Assembly (NCBI GenBank): GCA_003554565.1
Contig: PWGR01000279.1
Location: 1 to 6,929, forward strand
DNA: 6,929 nucleotides
Reading direction: 5' to 3'
Source: Clostridia bacterium
GTDB lineage: Bacteria > Bacillota > Sulfobacillia > SLMV01
Below, one piece after another: positions 1 to 5,880 of the stretch (its first letter is position 1; each line of letters starts with the position of its first letter). The notes beneath the pieces were generated by a model, which made no database searches, was not told the origin of the DNA, and worked only from the letters and a program-made list of their open reading frames with translations. Both the position numbers and the translations under genes were made by a program.

Positions 1-153
1 AGTCCGGTCGACATGCTCCCGTAGAACGGACACGATCTCTGTTCGCAGATTCCCCCCCTCATCTCCTCCCACCATCCGGGCAATGCGCCCGGCCAGTTCA
101 TGGAGCCGACCGCTGACGTCTCCACTCACTCCTATCGCCTCCCCGAGTCCCAT
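1..153 (-). CDS. Partial hypothetical protein, N-terminal part only
   Basis: A minus-strand reading frame is open from a TGA at 262-264 down to base 1 and continues beyond the left edge. From the ATG at 151-153 it encodes 51 residues beginning MGLGEAIGVSGDV. Then comes a helix-like stretch with regular hydrophobic spacing (LHELAGRIARMVGG) and, after a glycine-rich turn, a second amphipathic stretch ending LREHVDR. Codons are mostly G/C at the third position, as in the confident genes nearby, which supports real coding. No family is recognised. The start is uncertain. ATG 153 has only a weak Shine-Dalgarno (GGTGG directly before it). An in-frame ATG at 256-258 has a good GGGGTGAT site six bases upstream, but it would add 35 residues of Cys/Arg-rich sequence with two CC pairs that looks unlike a natural N-terminus. 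The frame itself is moderately supported; function is unknown. Confidence 0.45.
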   Translation of the reverse strand, partial: MGLGEAIGVSGDVSGRLHELAGRIARMVGGDEGGNLRTEIVSVLREHVDRT

Positions 154-468
154 CCACCAGGCTGCCTCAGAAACGCAGCACCGCCGGAACTTGACGCCCC
201 CTCTGCCCCGGGAGCAGCAGATCGAATCTCGCTTACTACCCGCGGCAGTACCGCACATACATCACCCCACGGTACTGGATTTTCCTCTCCCGCTCCGGAT
301 GAAACGGTCCGACATCTGAATTGCTCTTTTCGCGCTCATTCCAGACATCTCCTCTTCACGGATGTCAGGATCACCTTCACCCCCGTGCGCGCGGTCGATA
401 GACGCCGGCGGCCGTCGACAGGACTGCCCACATAGCGCGGCGAAGTGAGTGCAGGGGAGGCGAAAGAC
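154..468. other. Intergenic region between divergent genes, no convincing gene
   Basis: This 315-base stretch separates the leftward partial gene from the rightward flavodoxin gene. All reading frames are short and biased in composition (Ser/Pro/His-rich on plus, Arg/Gly/Ser-rich on minus), and none resembles a known protein. An 8-bp inverted repeat, CAGTACCG (246-253) and CGGTACTG (270-277), encloses 16 bases and is followed on the plus strand by GATTTTCC. It could form a hairpin, but arms of this size are expected by chance in a window this long. I could not identify a promoter with both a good -10 and -35 box on either strand, although one would be expected here. Confidence 0.5.
453..460 (+). 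promoter_or_regulatory. Ribosome binding site fixing the flavodoxin start
   Basis: AGGGGAGG lies eight bases before the ATG at 469. The same frame could begin at a GTG at 445, eight codons earlier, but that GTG lies upstream of this site. The residues it would add (VSAGEAKD) also precede the beta-strand 1 sequence SRILIVY that normally begins flavodoxins. The site therefore supports 469. Confidence 0.75.
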
Positions 469-909
469 ATGTCCAGAATCCTCATCGTCTACCACACACT
501 TTCCGGCAACACCGAGGACGCTGCCAAGCTGCTGGCCGAAGGAGTCAGAGAAACCGGGAATATTCAGGTAATGCTAAAACCGGCACAGGAGGCCGACAGT
601 GATGACCTGCTATCGTGCGACGGAATCGCAATCGGTACCCCCGACTACTTTAACTACATGGCTGGCATGCTAAAAGACTTCTTCGACCGGACTTTTTACG
701 CGACACGGAATGACGTGAAAGGGAAGCCCTGCGTAGCGTTCGTCACCCACGGGGGCGGAGGCAAGGCCAGCGACAGCGTGGTCCGCATGTGCGATACCTT
801 CCGGTTCGAGATGCTTGACGGACCCGTCATGGTACGAGACCGGCCGGACGATCAAGAGGCGGAGGCCCTGAGGAATGCCGGCCGCACGCTGGCAGCAAAG
901 TATGGGTAG
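469..909 (+). CDS. Flavodoxin-fold / WrbA-like FMN-binding protein
   Basis: A cytoplasmic 146-residue protein of the flavodoxin fold, expected to bind FMN and take part in electron transfer or NAD(P)H-dependent reduction; its substrate cannot be named. Beta strand SRILIVY (2-8) runs into the phosphate-binding loop H-T-L-S-G-N-T (9-15), the classic T-x-S-G-N-T signature. The segment GTPDYFNYM (56-64), followed by KDFFDRTFY, matches the second flavin loop and helix of WrbA and NADPH-dependent FMN reductase relatives (G-T-P-x-Y-F-x-x-M). THGGGG (93-98) corresponds to the third, glycine-rich loop. At 146 residues it is the size of a short-chain flavodoxin and smaller than WrbA (about 200), with no extra domain. 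The acidic 'DSDDLLSCDGIAIG' segment is typical. It stands alone on its strand, ends at a hairpin terminator 15 bases after the stop, and is probably monocistronic. The family call is firm; choosing between flavodoxin and flavin reductase is inference. Confidence 0.88.
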   Translation: MSRILIVYHTLSGNTEDAAKLLAEGVRETGNIQVMLKPAQEADSDDLLSCDGIAIGTPDYFNYMAGMLKDFFDRTFYATRNDVKGKPCVAFVTHGGGGKASDSVVRMCDTFRFEMLDGPVMVRDRPDDQEAEALRNAGRTLAAKYG

Positions 910-923
910 ATAACGTCAAACCC

Positions 924-965
924 CGCGCCCGTGCTTCCTCTATAACGTCACGGGCGCGTTCTCTT
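924..965 (+). terminator. Rho-independent terminator after the flavodoxin gene
   Basis: A perfect 10-bp inverted repeat, CGCGCCCGTG (924-933) and CACGGGCGCG (949-958), has a 15-nt loop and is followed by the T-rich tail TTCTCTT. It lies 15 bases after the flavodoxin stop. On the opposite strand the stem is followed by GGGTTTG, so it may also stop leftward transcription from the convergent DUF3786 gene ending at 1065, though the T-tract there is poorer. Confidence 0.8.
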
Positions 966-1064
966 ATGCTCTCCCGGCACCAATCAGCAAGATATCCCGC
1001 CAATCAAGACCCATATGGAATTTCCATGTCACCCACACAGTGGAATTCACACATCGCGCCTCAG

Positions 1065-1724
1065 TCATATCGTGTCACCACTGGCCTCGTCCATGAGGTG
1101 GTTGACGAAGTTCACCACGAGACTGCCGACAACCGAGGCATCTTCGGTGTGCAGGTAATGATTAGCTGAGCGGTCGAACAGTACATTGGCAGATGAGGGG
1201 AATTCATCCTCCCCGGACCAGCAAACCACCGTCACGGGAAAACGGGGGAAAAACGGCAGTTTCGCACCGACATCTCCAATATCGATCAGAGTCCCGCCCA
1301 GGGTCCTGAAGGCTCTCCTCAGGGCTGGCAGGTTTTCGCTCAGCACCCACTGGGCCAGTCGCGATAACGTCTGACGCGCGAACGGCTCCTGAAAGACCCA
1401 GCCCCCCTCGAGGTCGCGGAACGCGACGGGCTTCCCGGACAGGGGGATGCCGTCGGCGCGGCCCAGATAATTCAGGGTCACCAGCTGCCACTGCCATACA
1501 GGACTCTTACCGGTACTGCGGAAGGTGACCTCTCCCCCCGGGTGTGTGACTGCCATCGGCTGCTGCAGGCTCGACAGGCGCATGACAGAGTGATCCGGAT
1601 CATATTCTACCCCGGACCGTCTCGCCATCTCTGCCGGGTTGCGTCTCCCAAACACCTCCAGGGCCTGCTCAAACGCGGCCCGGTAAGGTCCCTCACCCGT
1701 TCTGTCTATCATGAATGATCTCAA
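1065..1724 (-). CDS. DUF3786 domain-containing protein
   Basis: A 219-residue soluble protein matching DUF3786, a family of unknown function found mostly in anaerobic bacteria and methanogens. The diagnostic stretches are in the expected order. LVTLNYLGRADGIPLSGKP (81-99) is followed by the 'FRDLEGG' motif (102-108). Later come FPVTVVCWSGEDEFP (162-176) and the closing ANVLFDRSANHYLHTED segment (179-195). There is no signal peptide or membrane segment. It has a single cysteine (C168), so this member shows no cysteine cluster for a metal centre. Start: the TTG at 1724 has AAAGGGGTGAT upstream with a rather long 12-base gap from GGGG. An in-frame ATG at 1712 is possible but lacks a clear binding site. 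It lies 139 bp downstream of the nitrilase on the same strand with no clear terminator between, so cotranscription is plausible. Family assignment comes from remembered motif patterns; biochemical role unknown. Confidence 0.8.
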   Translation of the reverse strand: MRSFMIDRTGEGPYRAAFEQALEVFGRRNPAEMARRSGVEYDPDHSVMRLSSLQQPMAVTHPGGEVTFRSTGKSPVWQWQLVTLNYLGRADGIPLSGKPVAFRDLEGGWVFQEPFARQTLSRLAQWVLSENLPALRRAFRTLGGTLIDIGDVGAKLPFFPRFPVTVVCWSGEDEFPSSANVLFDRSANHYLHTEDASVVGSLVVNFVNHLMDEASGDTI

Positions 1725-1863
1725 TATGCTGCATCACCCCTTTCCGGGCGGGCGCACTCCCGTCCCCGGCGGCTACACCCCGCATGCTCCCGAGACGGAC
1801 AACTGCTTTACCCTGACGGAGGCTGCCGGGCACTGAGCCGGCCCGCCGCATCATCGGATGCGC

Positions 1864-2748
1864 TCAGAGTTCGTCTATAAGCTCCCACAGAAGATCACTG
1901 CGGTAGTCCCGGTGGAACTTGCTCATCCACTGCGCTTTTCGTACCTGCCGGGTGTCAATCTCCGCCAACAACAGCTCCGGGCGGTCGACTGCAGCACGGG
2001 CAATGATCTCCCCGTACGGATCCGCTATGTGTGATTCGCCCTGAAATCTCACTTCATTTTTCACGCCGCGGTATGAACTGACCTCCATCCCGCACTTGTT
2101 AGCAGCAACTACGTAAACGCCATTCTCCCAGGCATGGACCCGGGTAACATCAGGAAGTATATCGGAAGAAGGTTCCTCCGGCGCCGGGTGATTGAAGACC
2201 TGCACCACGATCTCAGCACCCCTTCTGGCCTGCACCCGGACAAACTCCCCGTAGACCGCATCCTGGCACACCTGCAGTCCGAACCGGGCGATGTCTGTGG
2301 CAAAGACGGGCAGCGCATTTCCCCGGCGGAAGAGCTCCGCCTCTTGTATCATCAAAGTCTCACCCTCGCTGTACAGGGTGTGTAAATAGAGCGGGGGCAC
2401 AGCCTTATCATAGACACCAACCACTTCGCCCTCCGGGTTGATCAGCACTGCTGAGTTGTAGATAACCCCTGACAGCCCTTCGTCCCGGCGGCTCATTCCG
2501 GCGATGATGTGCATCCCCGCCGCACGGGCCACCTCGCCCCACTGGTCGGTTACCGGTCCAGGGACGGGTTCGGCCATCTCCAGGTGGGCCTCTCCCGCCG
2601 AGTACCCGGACGTTATCAGCTCGGGGAGAACAGCAAGATCCGCCTCTTCATCTGCGGCTCTTTGCAGCCAATTCAAACTACGCCGGATATTCTCCGCCTT
2701 GTCGGCCAATTCCGTCTCGTACTGACACACGGCGACACGCACTATCAT
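1864..2748 (-). CDS. Carbon-nitrogen hydrolase (nitrilase superfamily)
   Basis: A 294-residue cytoplasmic hydrolase of the nitrilase/omega-amidase superfamily, which cleaves amide, carbamoyl or nitrile C-N bonds through a Glu-Lys-Cys catalytic set. Strand 1 is VRVAVCQYE (3-11). The general base is Glu43 in LPELITSGY (41-49), the lysine is Lys115 in VYDKAVPP, and the nucleophile is Cys161 in GLQVCQDAVYGE (157-168). Glu136 in E-A-E-L-F-R-R-G fits the family's structural glutamate. The Lys-to-Glu136 spacing, about 21 residues with PPLYLHTLYSEGE, looks longer than in many members. HAWENGVYVVAANKCG (205-220) and the GESHIADPYGEIIA segment (237-250) are standard late motifs. Length is normal. The start ATG at 2748 has GGGGAGG about 11 bases upstream. 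Substrate cannot be deduced. The N-carbamoylputrescine-amidase-type 'aliphatic amidohydrolase' class is likelier than a true nitrilase, given Cys-Gln-Asp rather than Cys-Trp-Glu after the nucleophile. Confidence 0.92.
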   Translation of the reverse strand: MIVRVAVCQYETELADKAENIRRSLNWLQRAADEEADLAVLPELITSGYSAGEAHLEMAEPVPGPVTDQWGEVARAAGMHIIAGMSRRDEGLSGVIYNSAVLINPEGEVVGVYDKAVPPLYLHTLYSEGETLMIQEAELFRRGNALPVFATDIARFGLQVCQDAVYGEFVRVQARRGAEIVVQVFNHPAPEEPSSDILPDVTRVHAWENGVYVVAANKCGMEVSSYRGVKNEVRFQGESHIADPYGEIIARAAVDRPELLLAEIDTRQVRKAQWMSKFHRDYRSDLLWELIDEL

Positions 2749-2990
2749 ATTCCTAACGCCCTCCCCTGCAAATACTCACCCTCCCAACCCCTACCACGTT
2801 GCCGGGGCTGCATCTTCCCGCTTCGGTCTTGCAGCAGACCGGACTCTGACACCAGCTTTCTCCAAACAGAGAGCCCTCTCCTGCCGACCGGGCGACTGCC
2901 ATTGACCGTGTGATTCGCGTCAATATTCCGCACACGACCAGAGGCGGCATGGGGGCGTTGGCTGCAGAACTAATCTGCGTTGTGGCTGCA
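2749..2990 (-). other. Nitrilase upstream leader, no gene
   Basis: About 240 bases separate the hairpin terminator from the nitrilase start. The two minus-strand frames that stay open here (ending at 2745 and 2753) are Arg/Gly-rich, lack convincing ribosome sites and look non-coding. Seen directly are a 6-bp hairpin, CGGTCT (2824-2829) and AGACCG (2836-2841) with a 6-nt loop, a small GAGA/TCTC hairpin near 2868-2880, and a dyad ATTGAC (2901-2906) / GTCAAT (2919-2924). I compared it by memory with TPP, cobalamin, glycine, SAM, guanidine-I, T-box, fluoride and c-di-GMP-I consensus elements and found no match. A promoter for the nitrilase is expected here, but no -35/-10 pair is convincing. Confidence 0.4.
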
Positions 2991-2993
2991 AGG

Positions 2994-3056
2994 AAAAATC
3001 AGGTAAAGGAGTGGGGCATCCCCGGGTGACTCTTTGGCCCGGCTAAACTCCTGATT
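2994..3056 (-). terminator. Bulged rho-independent terminator with T-run
   Basis: Read on the minus strand, AATCAGG (3056-3050) pairs with CCTGATT (3003-2997) and is followed by a run of T ending near 2994. Inside, AGT pairs with ACT, and CCGGG/CCCGG (plus positions 3022-3026 with 3038-3042) closes an 11-nt loop. The upstream arm continues as AGGAGT, which can pair either with the outer CCT or with the inner ACTCCT (3012-3007). The helix can therefore shift its six-base bulge. It lies about 97 bases after the DUF5658 stop and before the nitrilase, so it most simply ends the DUF5658 transcript. An attenuator in the nitrilase leader is the alternative. Confidence 0.65.
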
Positions 3057-3092
3057 CCCGTTCAACGTAAATCCTGCATCTCGAAAGGAGAC

Positions 3093-3112
3093 GTCACAGC
3101 AGGTCACAGCGG
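3093..3112. repeat. Two-copy 10-bp tandem repeat
   Basis: GTCACAGCAG is followed immediately by GTCACAGCGG, two 10-bp units with one mismatch. It lies in the gene-free region between the DUF5658 stop and the terminator. A 10-bp period would place both copies on the same face of the helix, as for tandem protein sites, but its position downstream of a gene makes a regulatory role uncertain. Confidence 0.5.
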
Positions 3113-3152
3113 ACACCCGGCCGGTCTCAAACATCAATTGCTGGCGCAGGGT

Positions 3153-3461
3153 TCACGCCACATAGCCCATGGCAAACAGGACCCCGTATCCCACCATCAG
3201 CGCAGCATACACTCCCACGGCCAACAAAATCGCCGTACGACCTGCAGCACCAATCTGATCTCTGACCCGCCACACCCCGTACAGCAGTACCGGTATAAGG
3301 ATGACCTTGATGAAGAAAAACAAGGGAGTCCCCACCACCGGCGCCATCAACGGGTTGCCCTCGACCAGTCCCCCCTCGAGACAGCGCAGGGTCAGCATAT
3401 AATCTGCTATGTTGAAAATGACGATCGCCACGAGCAGGAATTTCAATCGATTCTCAGACAT
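3153..3461 (-). CDS. DUF5658-like small integral membrane protein
   Basis: A 102-residue membrane protein. The first segment, FLLVAIVIFNIADYMLTL (about 8-25), carries the D-x2-LT-type motif. It is followed by GGLVEGNPLMAPV, matching the G-x-x-E-x-NP-x-M signature I associate with DUF5658. Two further hydrophobic segments follow, FFFIKVILIPVLLYGVW (about 48-64) and TAILLAVGVYAALMVGYGVLFAM (about 75-97), so three to four membrane spans. The role of this family is unknown. The frame is open for 80 more codons upstream (to 3701), but that extension is not protein-like. The ATG at 3461 has GGAGG six bases before it and begins a normal MSENRLKF terminus, so this start is chosen. It is transcribed away from the TspO-like gene, and its mRNA probably ends at the hairpin near 2994-3056. 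Confidence 0.75.
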   Translation of the reverse strand: MSENRLKFLLVAIVIFNIADYMLTLRCLEGGLVEGNPLMAPVVGTPLFFFIKVILIPVLLYGVWRVRDQIGAAGRTAILLAVGVYAALMVGYGVLFAMGYVA

Positions 3462-3584
3462 TCTGCACCTCCATGAAGAGGGAATCCCCCCGGCCTGATT
3501 CCGCATGAAACTTAAAATCCACCCTGCCCCGGGGTCTGCGGCTAGCCTCCCCGGCCGGATGTCGATTATCCTCTGTCGTGGTCC

Positions 3585-3600
3585 ACTCGAAAGATCGAGT
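3585..3600. promoter_or_regulatory. Perfect dyad overlapping a promoter, possible operator
   Basis: ACTCGA (3585-3590), AAGA, TCGAGT (3595-3600) form a perfect 6-bp inverted repeat with a 4-base spacer. It sits in the 217-bp spacer between the divergent DUF5658 and TspO-like genes and overlaps the -10 and likely start region of the minus-strand promoter candidate. This is where a repressor site or a 5'-end mRNA hairpin would act. Arms of this size are common by chance, so only the position makes it notable. Confidence 0.3.
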
Positions 3601-3627
3601 ATATTACTGCAGGAAAGAATGATGCAA
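3598..3627 (-). promoter_or_regulatory. Candidate sigma-A promoter for the DUF5658 gene
   Basis: On the minus strand, TTGCAT (3627-3622) and TATACT (3603-3598) are separated by 18 bases. The -10 matches TATAAT at five of six positions; the -35 keeps only TTG. It lies 137 bases before the ATG at 3461. No equally good plus-strand promoter for the TspO-like gene was found in the spacer. Confidence 0.35.
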
Positions 3628-3678
3628 TCAGGAAAGGTAAACTGAGAAAATGGCATCGGCGCCACGGAGAGGAGCAAC

Positions 3679-4428
3679 ATGCAGCATAGATTGCGGTTCA
3701 TAAATATGGGCGCGTACCTGGTAATGGTGATCGTGAACTACCTTGCCGTTCGCCTGCCCCTGAACGGGCTGACCCCTCGCCAGGTCTCAGATATGTACCA
3801 AACCCTGTTTACGCCAGCGGGATATGTGTTCTCAATATGGGGGCTGATCTATCTGCTTCTGGCCGGCTTCGCGATTTACCCATTCGCCGCCCGGGACGCG
3901 GACCGGGTGGGACGAGTTGGATATCTGTTCGCCCTCTCCTGCGTTCTGAACGCGGCCTGGCTATTCGCCTGGCACTGGCTGCAGATACAGCTCGCACTGG
4001 CCATCATGCTTGCGCTGTTGTTCACATTGATCCTCATATACCTCCGACTTCAGCGGGGGGATTCACCCCGCGGAGCCGGGCGATGGATCGTGGATCTGCC
4101 GTTTTCCATCTACCTGGGCTGGATCAGTGTAGCCACTATAGCCAACGCCAGGCCAGCGCTGCATGATGCCGGCTGGAAGGGCTGGAGCCTCGATCCCGTG
4201 ACCTGGACGGTGATAATGGTGGCGGCGGCCGCCGCGCTGGGAGCCGCAGCAGTACAGATGCGCGGCGACTTAAGCTACGCCCTGGTGATAATCTGGGGCC
4301 TGTCTGGTGTTGCCGCGGCAAATAGCGACCTGCTCATCCTGGCCGCTGCCGCGTGGGGAGGCGGACTGCTCCTGGCCCTGTTCATGGGCGGGAAACTGGC
4401 AGCCAGAAGAATAGTATGCTCCATTTGA
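3679..4428 (+). CDS. TspO/MBR-related membrane protein, long form
   Basis: A 249-residue integral membrane protein related to the TspO/peripheral benzodiazepine-receptor family, which binds tetrapyrroles and similar ligands. Family-type motifs are FTPAGYVFSIWGLIYLLLAG (44-63), matching the 'P-x-x-F-x-x-W-x-x-IY' region, then LNAAWLFAWHW (90-100), the N-x-x-W element, and YLGWISVATIAN (145-156). Hydrophobic segments fall near 11-25, 50-68, 80-98, 103-122, 138-157, 173-192, 198-213 and 216-236. This is about eight, against five in the roughly 160-residue classic TspO. It belongs to the longer 'tryptophan-rich sensory protein' group, whose function is not established. Eight tryptophans are present. 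The ATG at 3679 follows GAGAGGAG with a rather short 4-base gap; an ATG nine codons later is a less likely alternative. It is followed 90 bp later by the MmgE/PrpD gene on the same strand with no terminator seen, so an operon is possible. Confidence 0.82.
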   Translation: MQHRLRFINMGAYLVMVIVNYLAVRLPLNGLTPRQVSDMYQTLFTPAGYVFSIWGLIYLLLAGFAIYPFAARDADRVGRVGYLFALSCVLNAAWLFAWHWLQIQLALAIMLALLFTLILIYLRLQRGDSPRGAGRWIVDLPFSIYLGWISVATIANARPALHDAGWKGWSLDPVTWTVIMVAAAAALGAAAVQMRGDLSYALVIIWGLSGVAAANSDLLILAAAAWGGGLLLALFMGGKLAARRIVCSI

Positions 4429-4518
4429 ATGATGACCGGGGATGGGAACCAGACCGTCACCCGGCTGCTCAGAGAAGATGGAGTAAAAACATCGGCCGCA
4501 ATGTGAGGAGGAGATGCA

Positions 4519-5853
4519 ATGGGCGTGACACAGAAGCTGGCAGGCAACTGTGCTGATCTGACCTATAACGACCTCCCAGACGCAGTGGTGCATCAGACCA
4601 AGCGGTGCATCATCGACTGGCTCGGCGTTGGGCTGGCCGCCTCCCAGCAGGAGACAACACAGATCCTGCGGGATCACATCCTGAAGATGGGAGGAAACCC
4701 GCAGGCCTACATACTGGGCTCTGATCAATATGTATCCGCCGAGCAGGCCGCCCTGATCAACGGCACTATGTCGCATGTGCATGATTTCGATGATACCCAC
4801 CTGGACACAGTTATCCATCCCAGCTCCCCTGTTATTCCGGCCGCCGCCGCACTTTCGCAGTGGCGCGGGGCCTCCGGCGAGCAGTCCATTCTGGCTGTCG
4901 CAACCGGGATCGAGGCTGCCCTCAGAATCGGCATGAGCGTCTGCCCGGCGCACTACGACCTGGGCTGGCACGTCACCGGAACGGCCGGGGTTTTTGGCGC
5001 AGCTGTGGCCGGCTGTAAAATAGAGAAGCATTCACCCGACAAGATTGCGGCGGCCATAGGTCTAGCCGCGACGCAATCTTCCGGGCTACGAGAATTCTTC
5101 GGTACAATGTGCAAACCCTATCTCCCGGGACATGCTGCCAGCGGCGGACTGCGTGCCGCTCTTTTGGCCGGCATGGGCTTTACCAGTTCCGACCGGGCGC
5201 TCGAAGCCCCACGTGGGTGGGCGTCAGTACTGTCTCCTGAGAGCAGGATGGATGTCATTGCAAAAGACTGGGGAACCACATTTGAGCTTCTCCGGGTGGC
5301 ATTCAAACCCTACCCGAGCGGTGTGGTCACCCACCCAGTCATTGACGCGATACTGCAGATAGAAGAGGACCTCGGCCCGGATCCCGAAGACGTGACGTCG
5401 ATCCTGCTGGAAGTTCATCCTCTCGTTCTCGAGCTAACAGGCAAAAAGTCCCCTGGAACCGGACTCGAGGGCAAGTTCAGCATCTATCACTGCGTGGCCA
5501 CCGGACTCATTCGCGGGCAAGTCGGGGTGCGGGAATTCACCGACGAGGCAGTCGGTGACCCGCAGGTGGTCAGGCTGCGGGAGAAGGTATCGGCCGAGAT
5601 CTCTAATGCACTACAACCTGAGGAAGCCATCGCTCACATACACTGCAGCGACACCTCACACACCGTGCACATCCGGCACGCACGGGGTTCCGTGAATAAT
5701 CCTCTTTCCGATTCAGAGCTGGAGGATAAGTTCCTCGGGCTGGTCGCTCCGGAGCTGGGCAAGAGAAGGGCCGGGCGGCTGCTGGAGCTGGTCTGGGATC
5801 TGGAAAACCACGACTTTGCTGAACTGCTTGGCGCCGCGGCGGGCATCGATTAG
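4519..5853 (+). CDS. MmgE/PrpD family protein
   Basis: A 444-residue cytoplasmic protein of the MmgE/PrpD family, which includes 2-methylcitrate dehydratase and cis-aconitate decarboxylase. It has the family's usual length and motif order. RCIIDWLGVGLAAS (29-42) is the conserved early helix. NGTMSHVHDFDDTH (81-94), followed by HPSSPVIPAAAAL (100-112), is the hallmark Asp/His active-site segment. TAGVFGAAVAG (155-165) comes next, then the GHAASGGLRAALLAGMGFT stretch (204-222) and the signature KPYPSG (263-268). GLEGKFSIYHCVA (315-327) is the second conserved block before the small C-terminal domain. The start is well set by AGGAGGAG ending five bases before the ATG. No propionate (prpB, prpC) or citrate-cycle genes lie nearby, so the substrate is unknown; a hydratase/dehydratase or decarboxylase acting on a short di- or tricarboxylate is the family expectation. 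It converges on sigH with only 27 bp between the stops. Confidence 0.92.
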   Translation: MGVTQKLAGNCADLTYNDLPDAVVHQTKRCIIDWLGVGLAASQQETTQILRDHILKMGGNPQAYILGSDQYVSAEQAALINGTMSHVHDFDDTHLDTVIHPSSPVIPAAAALSQWRGASGEQSILAVATGIEAALRIGMSVCPAHYDLGWHVTGTAGVFGAAVAGCKIEKHSPDKIAAAIGLAATQSSGLREFFGTMCKPYLPGHAASGGLRAALLAGMGFTSSDRALEAPRGWASVLSPESRMDVIAKDWGTTFELLRVAFKPYPSGVVTHPVIDAILQIEEDLGPDPEDVTSILLEVHPLVLELTGKKSPGTGLEGKFSIYHCVATGLIRGQVGVREFTDEAVGDPQVVRLREKVSAEISNALQPEEAIAHIHCSDTSHTVHIRHARGSVNNPLSDSELEDKFLGLVAPELGKRRAGRLLELVWDLENHDFAELLGAAAGID

Positions 5854-5880
5854 AACCATCGCGCGGGGGGGTGCAGAGGA

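Noticed and set aside
245..278. Possible T-box or antiterminator on the minus strand (GGTACTGCCGCGGG, CAGTACCG/CGGTACTG hairpin)
   Set aside because: The T-box core GGTGGxACCGCG is not present, there is no specifier stem, and an 8-bp inverted repeat is expected by chance in a window of this size.
83..435. Two overlapping plus-strand frames (83-319 and 100-435)
   Set aside because: Ser/Pro/His-rich, no ribosome binding site, no family resemblance. They overlap the more gene-like minus-strand frame at 1-153 and look like by-products of GC-rich intergenic DNA.
262..495. Minus-strand 77-residue frame overlapping the flavodoxin start
   Set aside because: It overlaps the flavodoxin gene and its ribosome site on the other strand, and its composition (Arg/Ser/Cys-rich) matches no family.
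910..950. 9-bp direct repeat ATAACGTCA at 910-918 and 942-950
   Set aside because: About one such close repeat is expected by chance; the second copy is simply part of the terminator loop and stem. There is no sign of an attachment site or insertion.
2901..2924. ATTGAC-N12-GTCAAT dyad as a regulator site
   Set aside because: Six-base arms at this spacing occur many times by chance in 7 kb, and the spacing does not fit FNR/CRP sites.
2745..2950. Two small minus-strand frames upstream of the nitrilase
   Set aside because: Both are basic and Gly/Arg-rich with no good ribosome site, they overlap each other in different frames, and they run into the nitrilase ribosome site.
3611..3650. Sigma-H-type promoter (GCAGGAAAG) before the TspO-like gene
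   Set aside because: The -35-like AGGAAA is present, but no RNNGAAWW -10 occurs at a suitable spacing.
4270..5031. 253-residue minus-strand frame opposite the TspO-like and MmgE/PrpD genes
   Set aside because: It is antisense to two strongly supported genes and has no recognisable motif; it is a shadow of their codon bias.
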